NCBI GenBank assembly: GCA_024231975.1
Contig: JAAEQB010000052.1
Location: 1-64,000 of the forward strand
Direction of reading: 5' to 3'
Source of the DNA: Allobosea sp.
GTDB lineage: Bacteria > Pseudomonadota > Alphaproteobacteria > Rhizobiales > Beijerinckiaceae
Length of the DNA stretch: 64,000 nucleotides
How positions within the stretch are numbered: the first letter of the stretch is position 1; each line of letters starts with the position of its first letter. A program made the translations under genes and the position numbers. Of the stretch, positions 16,878 through 25,837 are shown one piece after another. The notes below the pieces were generated by a model. The model searched no databases and had not been told where the DNA came from. It saw only the letters and a list, made by a program, of their open reading frames with translations.

Positions 16878-17678
16878 TTATTCCGCTGCCAGGGCGGGCG
16901 CAAGCTGCCCATCGCCGCGGCTGCGCCGGCGCGCCGAGCCATGCACGACGACGAAAGGCGTCTCGCCTTCGTTCGCCTCAACGCGGGCGACGACGCCGTA
17001 GACCTCTTCCAGCAAGGCTGGCGTGATGATCTCGCGTGGCTCGCCGAAGGCGGCGAGCCGACCCTGCGACAGCACCATCACCTTGTCGGCGATGCGCAGC
17101 GCCTGGTTGAGGTCGTGGATCGCGATCAGCACGCAGATCTGCCGTTCGCGCGCCAGCCGCGAGACGAGGCTCAGCACCTCGAACTGGCGGTGCAAATCGA
17201 GCGCGCTGGTCGGCTCGTCGAGCAGCATGATCTCGGGCCGCCGCACCAGGGTCTGGGCGATCGAGACGAGCTGGCGCTGGCCGCCGGAGAGCTCGCCGAG
17301 GCCGCGAAAGGCGAGGTCGGCGATGTCGAGCGCATGCAGGGCTTCGTCGATCGCGGCGAGCTCGTCGTCGCCGACACCCCAGGAGCCGCCCTGCTTGCGG
17401 GCGAGCAGGATCGATTCGTAGACGGTCAGTACCGCGTTCACCGCAGTGTCCTGCGGCAGATAGCAGGGCGTCTTGCCGGCGGAGCTTTCGACCTGAACTG
17501 CGCCGGCGCCCGGAACCAGCCCGGCGATGCGGCGGAACAGGCTCGACTTGCCGGCCGCGTTGGGGCCGATCACGGCAACGACCTCACCACCCTTCATCTC
17601 GGGCGTGGTGATCCCCGAGAGGATCTGGCGCTTGCCATAGGCGACGCCGACATCGCTGAGCGCGAGGCGCTTCACCAT
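16878..17678 (-). CDS. ABC transporter ATP-binding protein, iron-chelate type (FecE-like)
   Basis: A 266-residue ATPase of the FecE/BtuD class. Walker A is GPNAAGKSSL, the signature is LSGGQRQLVSIAQ, and Walker B is IMLLDEPTSALD, followed by the H-loop AIHDLNQALR. It powers the adjacent permease for import of a ferric siderophore, haem or related metal complex. Its start overlaps the permease end by seven bases. The C-terminal 25 residues are basic and poorly conserved. Confidence 0.93.
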   Translation of the reverse strand: MVKRLALSDVGVAYGKRQILSGITTPEMKGGEVVAVIGPNAAGKSSLFRRIAGLVPGAGAVQVESSAGKTPCYLPQDTAVNAVLTVYESILLARKQGGSWGVGDDELAAIDEALHALDIADLAFRGLGELSGGQRQLVSIAQTLVRRPEIMLLDEPTSALDLHRQFEVLSLVSRLARERQICVLIAIHDLNQALRIADKVMVLSQGRLAAFGEPREIITPALLEEVYGVVARVEANEGETPFVVVHGSARRRSRGDGQLAPALAAE

Positions 17679-18772
17679 GAACGCCTCCGGCTGGTCAGGA
17701 TCAGGCTGAAGAAGAAGGGCACGCCGACCAGCGCGGTGACGATGCTGATCGGGAAGATCAGGCCGGGGATCAGCGACTTCGAGACCACCGAGGAGGCCGA
17801 GAGCAGCGCCGCGCCGGCCAGCGCCGAGGCCGGCAGGAAGAAGCGCTGGTCCTCGCCGATCACCATGCGGGCGATATGCGGGCCGACGAGGCCGATGAAG
17901 CCGATCGTGCCGACGAAGGAGACCGGCACCGCCGCGAGCAGGGCCACGAGCAGCATGGTCTCCAGCCGCAGCCGCTTGACATCGATGCCGAAGCTCGCCG
18001 CCTTCTCGTCGCCGAGCCGCAAGGTTGTCAGCGCCCAGGCCCGGCGCGCGAACAGCGGCAGGCAGAGGACGAGCACGGTCGCGGTGATGGCGAGTTTGTG
18101 CCAGTTCGCCTTGGTCAGCGAGCCCATCATCCAGAAGACGACGGCCCCGAGCGCCTGCTCCGAAGCGAAGAACTGCAGCAGCGAAAGCAGGGCGTTGAAG
18201 GTGAAGACCAGCGCGATGCCGAGCAGCACCACCGTCTCGGTGGTGACGCCCCGGCGCTGGCTGAGCAGATGGATCAGCAGCGAGGCCCCCATCGCCATGA
18301 TGAAGGCGTTGAGCGGCACGATGTAGTCGATCGCGAGCGGCACGATCGAGACGCCGAAGACCAGCGCCAGCGCCGCCCCGAAGCTCGCCGCGGCCGAGAT
18401 GCCGAGCGTGAACGGGCTGGCGAGCGGGTTGTTCAGCACCGTCTGCATCTGCGCGCCGGCGATGGCGAGCGAGGCGCCGGTGACGACCGCCATCAGCGCG
18501 ACCGGCAGGCGGATGTCCCAGATCACGACGCGGACCGCAGCCGGGGCGGTCGAGGGCGAGATCAGCGCGTTGACCACTTCGGTCACGCTGTAGCGCGCAG
18601 GGCCGAGCATCAGGTCGACGATCAGGCAGACCAGCAGCACGGCGGCGAAGCCGGCGAGGATCAGCTTGCGGCGCAGCGCCAGTGCCCTGTAGGCGTCGCG
18701 GCCCTGGGCGCTGCGTGGAGCTTCCGCCTGCTGGGTCACGATCTCGTCCGCGCTGGCGGGGGCCAGACTCAT
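17672..18772 (-). CDS. ABC transporter permease, FecCD family
   Basis: A 366-residue integral membrane protein with about nine to ten helices. Family marks are RLPVALMAVVTGASLAIAGA, MQTVLNNPLASPFTLGIS, and the cytoplasmic coupling helix region GTIGFIGLVGPHIAR. It forms the transmembrane channel as a homodimer. The ATG overlaps the stop of the binding-protein gene (ATGA). A single permease gene implies a homodimeric transporter, as in BtuC. Confidence 0.94.
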   Translation of the reverse strand: MSLAPASADEIVTQQAEAPRSAQGRDAYRALALRRKLILAGFAAVLLVCLIVDLMLGPARYSVTEVVNALISPSTAPAAVRVVIWDIRLPVALMAVVTGASLAIAGAQMQTVLNNPLASPFTLGISAAASFGAALALVFGVSIVPLAIDYIVPLNAFIMAMGASLLIHLLSQRRGVTTETVVLLGIALVFTFNALLSLLQFFASEQALGAVVFWMMGSLTKANWHKLAITATVLVLCLPLFARRAWALTTLRLGDEKAASFGIDVKRLRLETMLLVALLAAVPVSFVGTIGFIGLVGPHIARMVIGEDQRFFLPASALAGAALLSASSVVSKSLIPGLIFPISIVTALVGVPFFFSLILTSRRRSW

Positions 18773-19911
18773 TTGCCTGCCTCGAGCGAGACCCAGAGGC
18801 CGGGCTCATAGGGCAGCGGCAGGAAGCGCTCGTGCAGCACCTTCATGGTCGCGCCCGGATCGACGTCCTTGAACAGGTCGGGATGCAGCCACTTCGCGAT
18901 CTCCTGGATCGCCACGAACTGGTAGGGGCTGTTGTAGAACTGGTGCCAGATGCCGTGGACGCGGCCGTTCTTGACCGCGGCGGTCTGTGCGAAGGCCGGG
19001 CGCTTCATCAAGTTGGTCAGCTTGCGGCGCGCCTCGGTCATGTCGGCGCCGTAGCCGAGGCCGACCCAGGCGCCGCCGGGGACATAGCCGTCCCAGTTGC
19101 TGCCGGTGACGATCACGACATCGGGATTGTCGGCGACGATGCGTTCCGGATTGACCGTGCCGAAGGTGCCGGGGATCAGCGGCGCCGCCAGGTTCCGGCC
19201 GCCGGCGAAGTCGACCATCTTGCCGAAGTTCTCATTGCCGAAGGACATGCAGCAATCGTCGGAATAGCCGCCGGCGCGCTCGACCATCACGAGCGGGCGC
19301 TTCAGGTCCTTGGCGCCCGCGAGCCGGTCGGTCACGACCTTGATCTGCTCGGCTCGAAACTTGATGAAGTCTTCCGCCACCTGCTCCTTGCCGAAGAGCT
19401 TGCCGATCAGCCGCATCGACGGCTCGGTGTGCTCGAACGGCTTCTCGCGGAAGTCGACATAGACGACGGGGACGCCGACCGAGGCGAGCTTCTCGACCAG
19501 CTTGGCCTCGTCGCTAGCGATCTTGGCCTCGATGTTGAGGAAGAGCACGTCGGGCTTCAGCGAAATCGCCTGCTCGATGTCGAAGGCGCCTTCCTTCATC
19601 CCGCCGAAGGTCGGCAGCTTGGCGATCTCAGGATAGCGCTTCGCATAGGCGCGAAAGGTCTCGGGATCGGCCTTGCCGAGGTCGTCGCGCCAGCCGACGA
19701 CGCGCTTGAACGGCTCGTCCTTGTCGAGCGCTCCGACGAAATACATCTGTCGGCCCTCGCCGAGGATGATCCGCTTGACCGGAGCCTCGACCTCGACCTT
19801 GCGCCCGACGATGTCGGTGACGGTGACCTTCTCGGCTAATGCGGGCAGGGCCGTGGCCGCGAGGCCTGCAGTGACGGCAAGGGCGCGCAGCAGATGTCGG
19901 CGGGTCAGCAT
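18769..19911 (-). CDS. Iron-chelate-type ABC substrate-binding protein
   Basis: A 380-residue periplasmic binding protein of the FecB/BtuF fold. The signal peptide has a twin-arginine-like start (LTRRHLLRALAV) and ends in ALPALAE. The mature start, KVTVTDIVGRKVEVEAPVKR, is diagnostic for the family. Unusual is a DDCCMSFGNENFG segment in the middle with vicinal cysteines. It is the first gene of the operon SBP-permease-ATPase-methyltransferase. The ligand cannot be deduced; a ferric chelate is the default expectation. Confidence 0.92.
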   Translation of the reverse strand: MLTRRHLLRALAVTAGLAATALPALAEKVTVTDIVGRKVEVEAPVKRIILGEGRQMYFVGALDKDEPFKRVVGWRDDLGKADPETFRAYAKRYPEIAKLPTFGGMKEGAFDIEQAISLKPDVLFLNIEAKIASDEAKLVEKLASVGVPVVYVDFREKPFEHTEPSMRLIGKLFGKEQVAEDFIKFRAEQIKVVTDRLAGAKDLKRPLVMVERAGGYSDDCCMSFGNENFGKMVDFAGGRNLAAPLIPGTFGTVNPERIVADNPDVVIVTGSNWDGYVPGGAWVGLGYGADMTEARRKLTNLMKRPAFAQTAAVKNGRVHGIWHQFYNSPYQFVAIQEIAKWLHPDLFKDVDPGATMKVLHERFLPLPYEPGLWVSLEAGK

Positions 19912-19988
19912 CGAACGGCTCGTGATCGAGGGAATTCTTCTTCCCGTTATGACGATCCGTGTATTGGGTCAATTTTCATAGATTATAA

Positions 19989-20011
19989 TTTCTCTAAACA
20001 AAGATTAGAAT
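19989..20011. promoter_or_regulatory. AT-rich dyad upstream of the iron-type ABC operon
   Basis: TTCTCTAAA (19990-19998) and GATTAGAA (20003-20010) form an imperfect inverted repeat resembling the TTCTAA/TTAGAA core of the rhizobial Irr (iron-control) element. It lies about 80 bases upstream of the binding-protein start and partly overlaps a TATAAT-like hexamer on the minus strand. Assignment to Irr or another iron regulator is an inference. Confidence 0.35.
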
Positions 20012-20093
20012 AAATATAAGAAATGCAGCCGGGGCGTGCCTGATATGGCGGTCGCACGCTTCCCTCCGTGGTCTCGTCGGGGCATAAGCGGTC

Positions 20094-20588
20094 ATGGCCG
20101 ACGCGATGACCGACAGCACGCCCTTCTGGCGCAGCAAGACGCTCGAGGAGATGACCGAGGCGGAGTGGGAATCGCTCTGCGACGGCTGCGGGCGCTGCTG
20201 CCTGGTCAAGCTCGAGGATGAGGATAGCGGCAAGATCCACGCGACCGATATCGGCTGCCGCCTGTTCGATGCCGGGACCTGCCGTTGCCATGACTACGCC
20301 AATCGCTCGAAGACGGTGCCGGATTGCGTCACGCTGACGCCGGATGCGGTGCGTACGCTGTCCTGGCTGCCGCCGACCTGCGCCTATCGTCTGCTCGGCG
20401 AGGGCAGGGATCTGCCCTGGTGGCATCCGCTCGTCTCCGGTGATCCTCAGACGGTCATCGCAGCGGGCGTCTCCGTCCGGGGCAAAGTCCACGCCAATGA
20501 AGACGAGGTCGGCGAGGAGGAGATCGTCGAGCGCATCGTCGCTTGGCCGCTGCGCTGGCCGAAGGCGGCGCGTGGCGAAAAGCGTTGA
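20094..20588 (+). CDS. YcgN family cysteine-cluster protein
   Basis: A 164-residue protein of the YcgN/UPF0260 family. The conserved cysteines are seen as CDGCGRCC near residue 30, GCRLFDAGTCRCHDY and VPDCVTL, followed by LPPTCAYRLL. The Cys pattern is that of the CxxCxxCC zinc/iron-binding family, and a metal-binding role is expected. It is transcribed away from the iron-type ABC operon and shares its AT-rich control region, which raises the possibility of joint metal regulation. Confidence 0.92.
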   Translation: MADAMTDSTPFWRSKTLEEMTEAEWESLCDGCGRCCLVKLEDEDSGKIHATDIGCRLFDAGTCRCHDYANRSKTVPDCVTLTPDAVRTLSWLPPTCAYRLLGEGRDLPWWHPLVSGDPQTVIAAGVSVRGKVHANEDEVGEEEIVERIVAWPLRWPKAARGEKR

Positions 20589-20772
20589 AAGCGCTCGTGC
20601 CATGGCGACGTTGGGTCAACTTGCCACGGCATGCTCATTGATTGTTCATCCGGTTTTCGGCATGACCACCCGCGCATCCGGTGCGCTGCAATAAGCGGGT
20701 ACCGCAAATGCGAAACCATGTGGGCGCGCCGGCGTTGTTGATGCCGGCGACCAACCTTGGGAAAGGCAGGCT

Positions 20773-23457
20773 ATGGCAGGGCAGAAGTGGGTCTACACCT
20801 TCGGCGACGGCAAGGCCGAAGGCGAGGCGGGCATGAAGAACCTGCTCGGCGGCAAGGGCGCGAACCTGGCCGAGATGAGCAATCTGGGGCTTCCGGTGCC
20901 TCCGGGCTTCACCATCACCACTGAGGTCTGCACCTGGTATTACGATCACGACAAGAGCTTTCCGGCCGAGCTGGACGGCGAGGTCAAGGATGCGCTCGCC
21001 GGCATGGCCAAGCTGACGGGCAAGACCTTCGGCGACCCGGCCAACCCGCTGCTGGTCTCGGTCCGCTCCGGCGCCCGCGCCTCGATGCCGGGCATGATGG
21101 ACACCGTCCTCAATCTCGGCCTCAACGACGTCACCGTCGAGGCAGTCGCCAAGGCCTCGGGCGATGCCCGCTTCGCCTATGACAGCTATCGCCGCTTCAT
21201 CACCATGTACTCGAACGTCGTGCTCGACATCGACCATGGCCATTTCGAGGAGGCGCTCGAGGACTACAAGGAGCGCAAGGGCCTCAACCTCGATACCGAC
21301 CTCTCGGCCGACGACTGGAAGGTGCTGGTCGGCAAGTACAAGGAGATCGTCAGGAAGGAGCTCGGCTCCGACTTCCCGCAGGATCCAGAGAAGCAGCTCT
21401 GGGGCGCCGTCGGCGCCGTGTTCTCCTCCTGGATGAACGCCCGCGCCATCAAGTATCGCGAGCTCAACAGCATCCCCGCTTCCTGGGGCACGGCGGTCAA
21501 CGTCCAGTCGATGGTCTTTGGCAATATGGGCGAGACCTCGGCGACCGGCGTCGCCTTCACCCGCAATCCCTCGACCGGCGAGAACGCGCTCTATGGCGAG
21601 TTCCTGATCAACGCCCAGGGCGAGGACGTGGTCGCCGGCATCCGCACCCCGCAGGACATCACCGAGGCCGCCAAGCTCGCCGCCAAATCCGACAAGCCCT
21701 CGATGGAGAAGGCGATGCCGGAAGCCTATGCCGAGCTCTGCCGCATCTACGGCATCCTCGAGAAGCATTATCGCGACATGCAGGACATGGAGTTCACCAT
21801 CCAGGAGGGCAAGCTCTGGATGCTGCAGACCCGGTCCGGCAAGCGCACCGCCAAGGCGGCGCTCAGGATCGCGGTCGAGCTCGCCCGCGAGGGCCTGATC
21901 ACCGAGACCGAAGCGGTCGGCCGCGTCGAGCCCGGCGCGCTCGACCAGCTGTTGCATCCGACCATCGACACCAAGGCCGAGCGTCGCGTGCTGACCGCCG
22001 GCCTGCCGGCCTCGCCCGGCGCCGCCGCCGGCGAGATCGTCTTCACCTCGGAGGCGGCCGAGGCCGGCAAGAAGGCCGGCAAGAAGGTCATCCTCGTCCG
22101 TGTCGAGACCTCGCCCGAGGACATTCACGGCATGCACGCTGCCGAGGGCATCCTGACCACGCGCGGTGGCATGACCTCGCATGCCGCGGTCGTAGCGCGC
22201 GGCATGGGCAAGCCCTGCGTCTCCGGCGCCGGCCAGATCCGCGTCGACTACGCCAAGGGCACGATGAGCGTCGGGCCGACCACGCTGAAGGCCGGCGACT
22301 TCGTCACCATCGACGGCAGCAACGGCCAGGTGCTGCTCGGCGAGGTCAAGATGCAGCAGCCCGAGCTCTCCGGCGATTTCCGGACCCTGATGGGCTGGGC
22401 CGACAAGGTCCGCCGCCTCAAGATCCGCGCCAATGCCGAGACGCCGCGCGATGCCAAGGCGGCGCGTGAATTCGGCGCCGAGGGCATCGGCCTCAGCCGC
22501 ACCGAGCACATGTTCTTCGATGCCGGTCGCATCCTCTCCGTGCGCGAGATGATCCTGGCCGAGGACGAGAAGGGCAGGCGTGCCGCGCTCGCCAAGCTGC
22601 TGCCGATGCAGCGCCAGGACTTCGTCGAGCTCTTCACCATCATGCAGGGCCTGCCGGTGACGATCCGCCTGCTCGATCCGCCGCTGCACGAGTTCCTGCC
22701 GCAGACCGATGACGAGATCGCCGAGGTCGCTGCGGCGATGGGCACGACCTCGGACAAGCTGAAGCGCCGCGCCGCTGAGCTGCACGAGGTCAACCCGATG
22801 CTCGGTTTCCGCGGCGTGCGCCTCGCCGTCGCCTATCCCGAGATCGCCGAGATGCAGGCGCGCGCAATCTTCGAGGCGGCGGTGATCGCCGCCAAGGAGA
22901 CCGGCCACCCGGTCATCCCGGAGGTGATGGTGCCGCTCGTCATGGGCTCGCCCGAGCTCGATCTGGTCAAGGGCCGGATCGATGCGATGGCGGAAGCCGT
23001 CAAGAAGGAGAGCGGCAGCGCGTTCACCTATCAGGTCGGTACCATGATCGAGCTGCCGCGCGCCGCGCTGCGGGCGGAGGAGATCGCCAAGAGCGCCGAA
23101 TTCTTCTCGTTCGGCACCAACGACCTGACCCAGACCGCGCTCGGCATCAGTCGTGACGATGCCGGTTCCTTCCTCGGTTCCTACACGGCCCGCGGCCTGC
23201 TCGAATCCGATCCCTTCGTGACGATCGACCAGGATGGCGTCGGCGAGCTGGTCCGGATCGCCGTCGAGCGTGGCCGCAAGGCGCGGCCGGACATCAAGCT
23301 CGGCATCTGCGGCGAGCATGGCGGGGACCCGGCCTCGATCGGCTTCTGCGAGAGCGTCGGGCTGGACTACGTCTCCTGCTCGCCCTTCCGCGTGCCGATC
23401 GCGAGGCTTGCTGCCGCGCAGGCGGCGTTGGGGGCGATCAAGGCCAAGGACGCGTGA
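20773..23457 (+). CDS. ppdK: Pyruvate, phosphate dikinase
   Basis: An 894-residue enzyme interconverting pyruvate + ATP + Pi with phosphoenolpyruvate + AMP + PPi. The N-terminal ATP-grasp domain begins KWVYTFGDGKAEG and carries GGKGANLAEM. The central swivelling domain holds the phospho-accepting His470 in GGMTSHAAVVARGMGKPC. The C-terminal TIM barrel carries GTNDLTQ and Cys846 in GICGEHGGDP. Length and motifs are complete. In this organism it likely supplies PEP in gluconeogenesis. The 184-base leader has a small GC-rich stem just before the start codon, but no recognised riboswitch. Confidence 0.97.
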   Translation: MAGQKWVYTFGDGKAEGEAGMKNLLGGKGANLAEMSNLGLPVPPGFTITTEVCTWYYDHDKSFPAELDGEVKDALAGMAKLTGKTFGDPANPLLVSVRSGARASMPGMMDTVLNLGLNDVTVEAVAKASGDARFAYDSYRRFITMYSNVVLDIDHGHFEEALEDYKERKGLNLDTDLSADDWKVLVGKYKEIVRKELGSDFPQDPEKQLWGAVGAVFSSWMNARAIKYRELNSIPASWGTAVNVQSMVFGNMGETSATGVAFTRNPSTGENALYGEFLINAQGEDVVAGIRTPQDITEAAKLAAKSDKPSMEKAMPEAYAELCRIYGILEKHYRDMQDMEFTIQEGKLWMLQTRSGKRTAKAALRIAVELAREGLITETEAVGRVEPGALDQLLHPTIDTKAERRVLTAGLPASPGAAAGEIVFTSEAAEAGKKAGKKVILVRVETSPEDIHGMHAAEGILTTRGGMTSHAAVVARGMGKPCVSGAGQIRVDYAKGTMSVGPTTLKAGDFVTIDGSNGQVLLGEVKMQQPELSGDFRTLMGWADKVRRLKIRANAETPRDAKAAREFGAEGIGLSRTEHMFFDAGRILSVREMILAEDEKGRRAALAKLLPMQRQDFVELFTIMQGLPVTIRLLDPPLHEFLPQTDDEIAEVAAAMGTTSDKLKRRAAELHEVNPMLGFRGVRLAVAYPEIAEMQARAIFEAAVIAAKETGHPVIPEVMVPLVMGSPELDLVKGRIDAMAEAVKKESGSAFTYQVGTMIELPRAALRAEEIAKSAEFFSFGTNDLTQTALGISRDDAGSFLGSYTARGLLESDPFVTIDQDGVGELVRIAVERGRKARPDIKLGICGEHGGDPASIGFCESVGLDYVSCSPFRVPIARLAAAQAALGAIKAKDA

Positions 23458-23477
23458 TGTAGGCGCGGGAGGCAAGC

Positions 23478-23570
23478 CGTCATGCTCGCCCTTGTGGCGA
23501 GCATCCACGTCTTGAACACCGCATTGCCCGAAAGAAGACGTGGGTGGTCGGGACAAGCCCGACCATGACG
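23478..23570. repeat. Dispersed palindromic repeat, family B, copy 1
   Basis: This starts cgtcatgctcgcccttgtgg and ends gggacaagcccgaccatgac. It contains two small hairpins (gctcgcc...ggcgagc and gtcggg...cccgac) and a central catccacgtcttgaac phrase. Copies lie at 28001-28097 (same orientation) and at the right edge from 63957 (opposite orientation). Its right end is only nine bases before the HAD-hydrolase start, so it contributes that gene's leader. Confidence 0.9.
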
Positions 23571-23578
23571 AGGTGACC

Positions 23579-24283
23579 GTGCCCGATAACCTCACCACCA
23601 TCGGCTTCGATGCCGACGACACGCTCTGGCAGAACGAGCAGTTCTTCCGGCTGACGGAGGACCGCTTCGTCGCGCTGCTCGGCGAGCATGGCGAGGCGGC
23701 CGAGATCTCCGGCAAGCTGCTGGAGGCCGAGAAGCGCAACCTTGCCTTCTACGGCTTCGGCATCAAGGGCTTCACTCTCTCGATGATCGAGACTGCGCTC
23801 GAGGTCACGCGCGGCCAGGTGCCGCCGGCGGTGATCGGCGAGATCCTTTCGGCCGGCCGGGAGATGCTGGCCCATCCGGTCGAGACCCTGCCGCATGCGC
23901 AGGATACGCTCGCCGCGCTCGCCGGCCGCTACCGGCTGGTGCTGATCACCAAGGGCGATCTCTTCGACCAGGAGCGCAAGCTGGCCCAGTCCGGCCTCGG
24001 CGACTTTTTCGACGCGGTTGAGATCGTCAGCGACAAGAGCGCCGCGACCTATGAGAAGCTCTTCGCCCGCCATGGCGACGGGCCGCGGCGGGCGCTGATG
24101 GTCGGCAACTCGCTGAAATCCGACATCGTCCCGGCACTCGCCGCCGGCGCCTGGGCTGTGCACGTGCCGCACGCGTTGACCTGGGCTCTGGAGCATGCCG
24201 AGGAGCCGACCGGGCACGAGCGCTATCGGGCACTGCCCGATCTCGCAGGGTTGGCGGCGGTGCTCCGCGACATCGACGCTTGA
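23579..24283 (+). CDS. HAD family hydrolase
   Basis: A 234-residue haloacid-dehalogenase-superfamily phosphatase. Motif I is FDADDTLW (variant of DxDxT with nucleophile Asp), motif II is VLITKGD, motif III Lys lies in SDKSAATYEKL, and motif IV is MVGNSLKSDIVPA. The substrate is probably a small phosphorylated metabolite. The start is GTG at 23579, preceded by a GAGG that derives from the end of a dispersed repeat. Longer frames would translate the repeat itself and were not used. Confidence 0.88.
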   Translation: MPDNLTTIGFDADDTLWQNEQFFRLTEDRFVALLGEHGEAAEISGKLLEAEKRNLAFYGFGIKGFTLSMIETALEVTRGQVPPAVIGEILSAGREMLAHPVETLPHAQDTLAALAGRYRLVLITKGDLFDQERKLAQSGLGDFFDAVEIVSDKSAATYEKLFARHGDGPRRALMVGNSLKSDIVPALAAGAWAVHVPHALTWALEHAEEPTGHERYRALPDLAGLAAVLRDIDA

Positions 24284-24287
24284 TGTG

Positions 24288-25208
24288 ATGACGCTCCGTC
24301 GCGTTGCTGGATACGTCGCTGCACTTGCCGTGGCCGCCGCCCTGCTTGCTACCGCGCTCGGCGCGATGGCCGGGCATTTCCCGTATCTGGAGCTGATCAA
24401 CCACTTCAGATGGGTGCTGCTCGGCGGCTCGGCCATCGTGGCATTGGCGGCGTTCTGGGCCGGCGGACGGGTGCTTGTCCGCCTCGGCATCGTGGTGCTG
24501 GCCGTCAATGCGCTGCTGGCGGCCGTGCCGCTGATGTCGCAGGCTTCGTCGGCTGCGCGACCGACGCTGCGCGTGACGACGTTCAATGTCTGGATCGGCA
24601 ATCGTGAGCCGCACGCTGTCGTCAACTTCCTGCGCGAGGAAGATGCCGACGTCGTCGTCCTGCAGGAGGTCGGCAGCAGGCTAGAACAGGAGATCGTTCC
24701 GCCGCTCAAGGACAAATATCCGCATGTCATGTCTTGCGCCCGGCGCAATTGCGGACTCGTCCTGCTGTCGAAGACGGCGTGGCTCGATGCCGGTTTTTCG
24801 GATCGTACGCGCGCCAGTCCGCCGATCGTGTGGGCGCGCTTTGCTGGAAGCGGCAAGCCCTATGTGATCACGGGCCTGCATCTGGCCTACCCGTTTCAAC
24901 CGGAGATGCAGGTCGACCACATCGATTGGCTCGCCGATCGCCTGCGAAAGGCGCAAGACACACAGATGCTGGTCGGCGATTTCAACCTCACCCCTTTTTC
25001 TCTCAAGCTCAACTCACTGGCATTCAAGGCGAACCTGCGTCGCCACGCGACATTGGGCGCATCATGGCCCGCAGGCCGTTTTATGCCTGTCGTCTTGCTC
25101 GACAATCTGCTGGCCAACCCTGAGGTCAAAGCGGTCAATGTGCGATATGGCGCCGCCAGCTATGGCTCGGATCATTATCCGCTGACCTTCGATATCGCGC
25201 TGGATTGA
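24288..25208 (+). CDS. Endonuclease/exonuclease/phosphatase family membrane protein
   Basis: A 306-residue protein with two to three N-terminal membrane helices (about 8-90) and a C-terminal EEP domain. Catalytic motifs are TTFNVWIGN, the metal-ligand Glu in VVVLQEVGS, HLAYPFQ, LVGDFNLTPFS and the terminal SDHYPLTF. Members hydrolyse phosphodiesters in the periplasm or at the membrane surface. It starts four bases after the HAD stop, so the two form an operon. Substrate unknown. Confidence 0.88.
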   Translation: MTLRRVAGYVAALAVAAALLATALGAMAGHFPYLELINHFRWVLLGGSAIVALAAFWAGGRVLVRLGIVVLAVNALLAAVPLMSQASSAARPTLRVTTFNVWIGNREPHAVVNFLREEDADVVVLQEVGSRLEQEIVPPLKDKYPHVMSCARRNCGLVLLSKTAWLDAGFSDRTRASPPIVWARFAGSGKPYVITGLHLAYPFQPEMQVDHIDWLADRLRKAQDTQMLVGDFNLTPFSLKLNSLAFKANLRRHATLGASWPAGRFMPVVLLDNLLANPEVKAVNVRYGAASYGSDHYPLTFDIALD

Positions 25209-25322
25209 CGGCTGGGCGGCGCAAACTGGACCGAGCTTGCAATTTATGCTAGGTCCCCCGATGTAAGACGAGATGCGGCCGGTTCTGGCCAATCCTCCGC
25301 GCGGGTATTCCGACCGGCGGGC

Positions 25323-25412
25323 CACTTCAGATCCACCACACGTCGATACAAGACCATGGCGAGGCGTCCGCGCGTCCGGTCATGGGTTCCACGAATACGC
25401 GGATCTGAAGTG
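25323..25412 (+). promoter_or_regulatory. Long-range inverted repeat in the cold-shock gene leader
   Basis: A perfect 12-base arm (cacttcagatcc, 25323-25334) pairs with ggatctgaagtg (25401-25412) across 66 bases. The right arm ends 17 bases before the cold-shock ATG. Cold-shock genes typically have long structured 5' leaders that change fold with temperature, and this stem is a candidate for such an element. The function is inferred. Confidence 0.5.
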
Positions 25413-25429
25413 CAAGGATTAGTCCCGAT

Positions 25430-25639
25430 ATGAACAAGGGCACCGTCAAGTGGTTCAACGCCACCAAGGGCTACGGCTTCATCACCCCTGAGGCCGGCGG
25501 CCCGGACGTTTTCGTCCACATCAGCGCCGTCGAGCGTGCTGGCCTGCGCGAGCTGCGCGAAGGCCAGGTCGTCTCCTACGAGCTGATCGCCGATCGCAAG
25601 ACCGGCAAGTCCTCGGCTGGCAACCTCGTCGCCAACTGA
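25430..25639 (+). CDS. cspA: Cold-shock protein, CspA family
   Basis: A 69-residue single OB-fold nucleic-acid chaperone that melts RNA structures. RNP1 is KGYGFI and RNP2 is VFVHIS, with KWFN near the N-terminus. The length is normal. It has a long leader (about 220 bases from the previous gene) with a perfect inverted repeat, and is followed by a hairpin with T-run. It lies next to a DEAD-box helicase and IF-1, forming a cold-response cluster. The paralogue letter is not determined. Confidence 0.95.
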   Translation: MNKGTVKWFNATKGYGFITPEAGGPDVFVHISAVERAGLRELREGQVVSYELIADRKTGKSSAGNLVAN

Positions 25640-25649
25640 AGACATCTTT

Positions 25650-25677
25650 CGGGCGGGCCACCAGTGTCCGCCCGTTT
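25650..25677 (+). terminator. Probable terminator after the cold-shock gene
   Basis: A seven-base-pair GC stem (25650-25656 with 25668-25674), an eleven-base loop and TTT follow the cspA stop by ten bases. The T-run is short, so termination may be partial. Confidence 0.6.
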
Positions 25678-25837
25678 CCAAGACGCGAGCCTCGAGGTTC
25701 GCGACACACGACATCCCCCGGCGCAGTGGCTAGCGGTTCGCCGGGCGGAAAGAGACCATGCGTAGACCGAGACGGCATGTCGAGGCGCTTCCGTTCACCA
25801 CGTGCGCCCCATTTCGTTCGGCTCAGAAAGACCTGAT

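Noticed and set aside
20635..23739. A 1034-codon open frame antisense to ppdK
   Set aside because: Pyruvate phosphate dikinase on the plus strand is complete and motif-perfect; the antisense frame shows only Gly/Leu/Ala/Asp-rich shadow composition.
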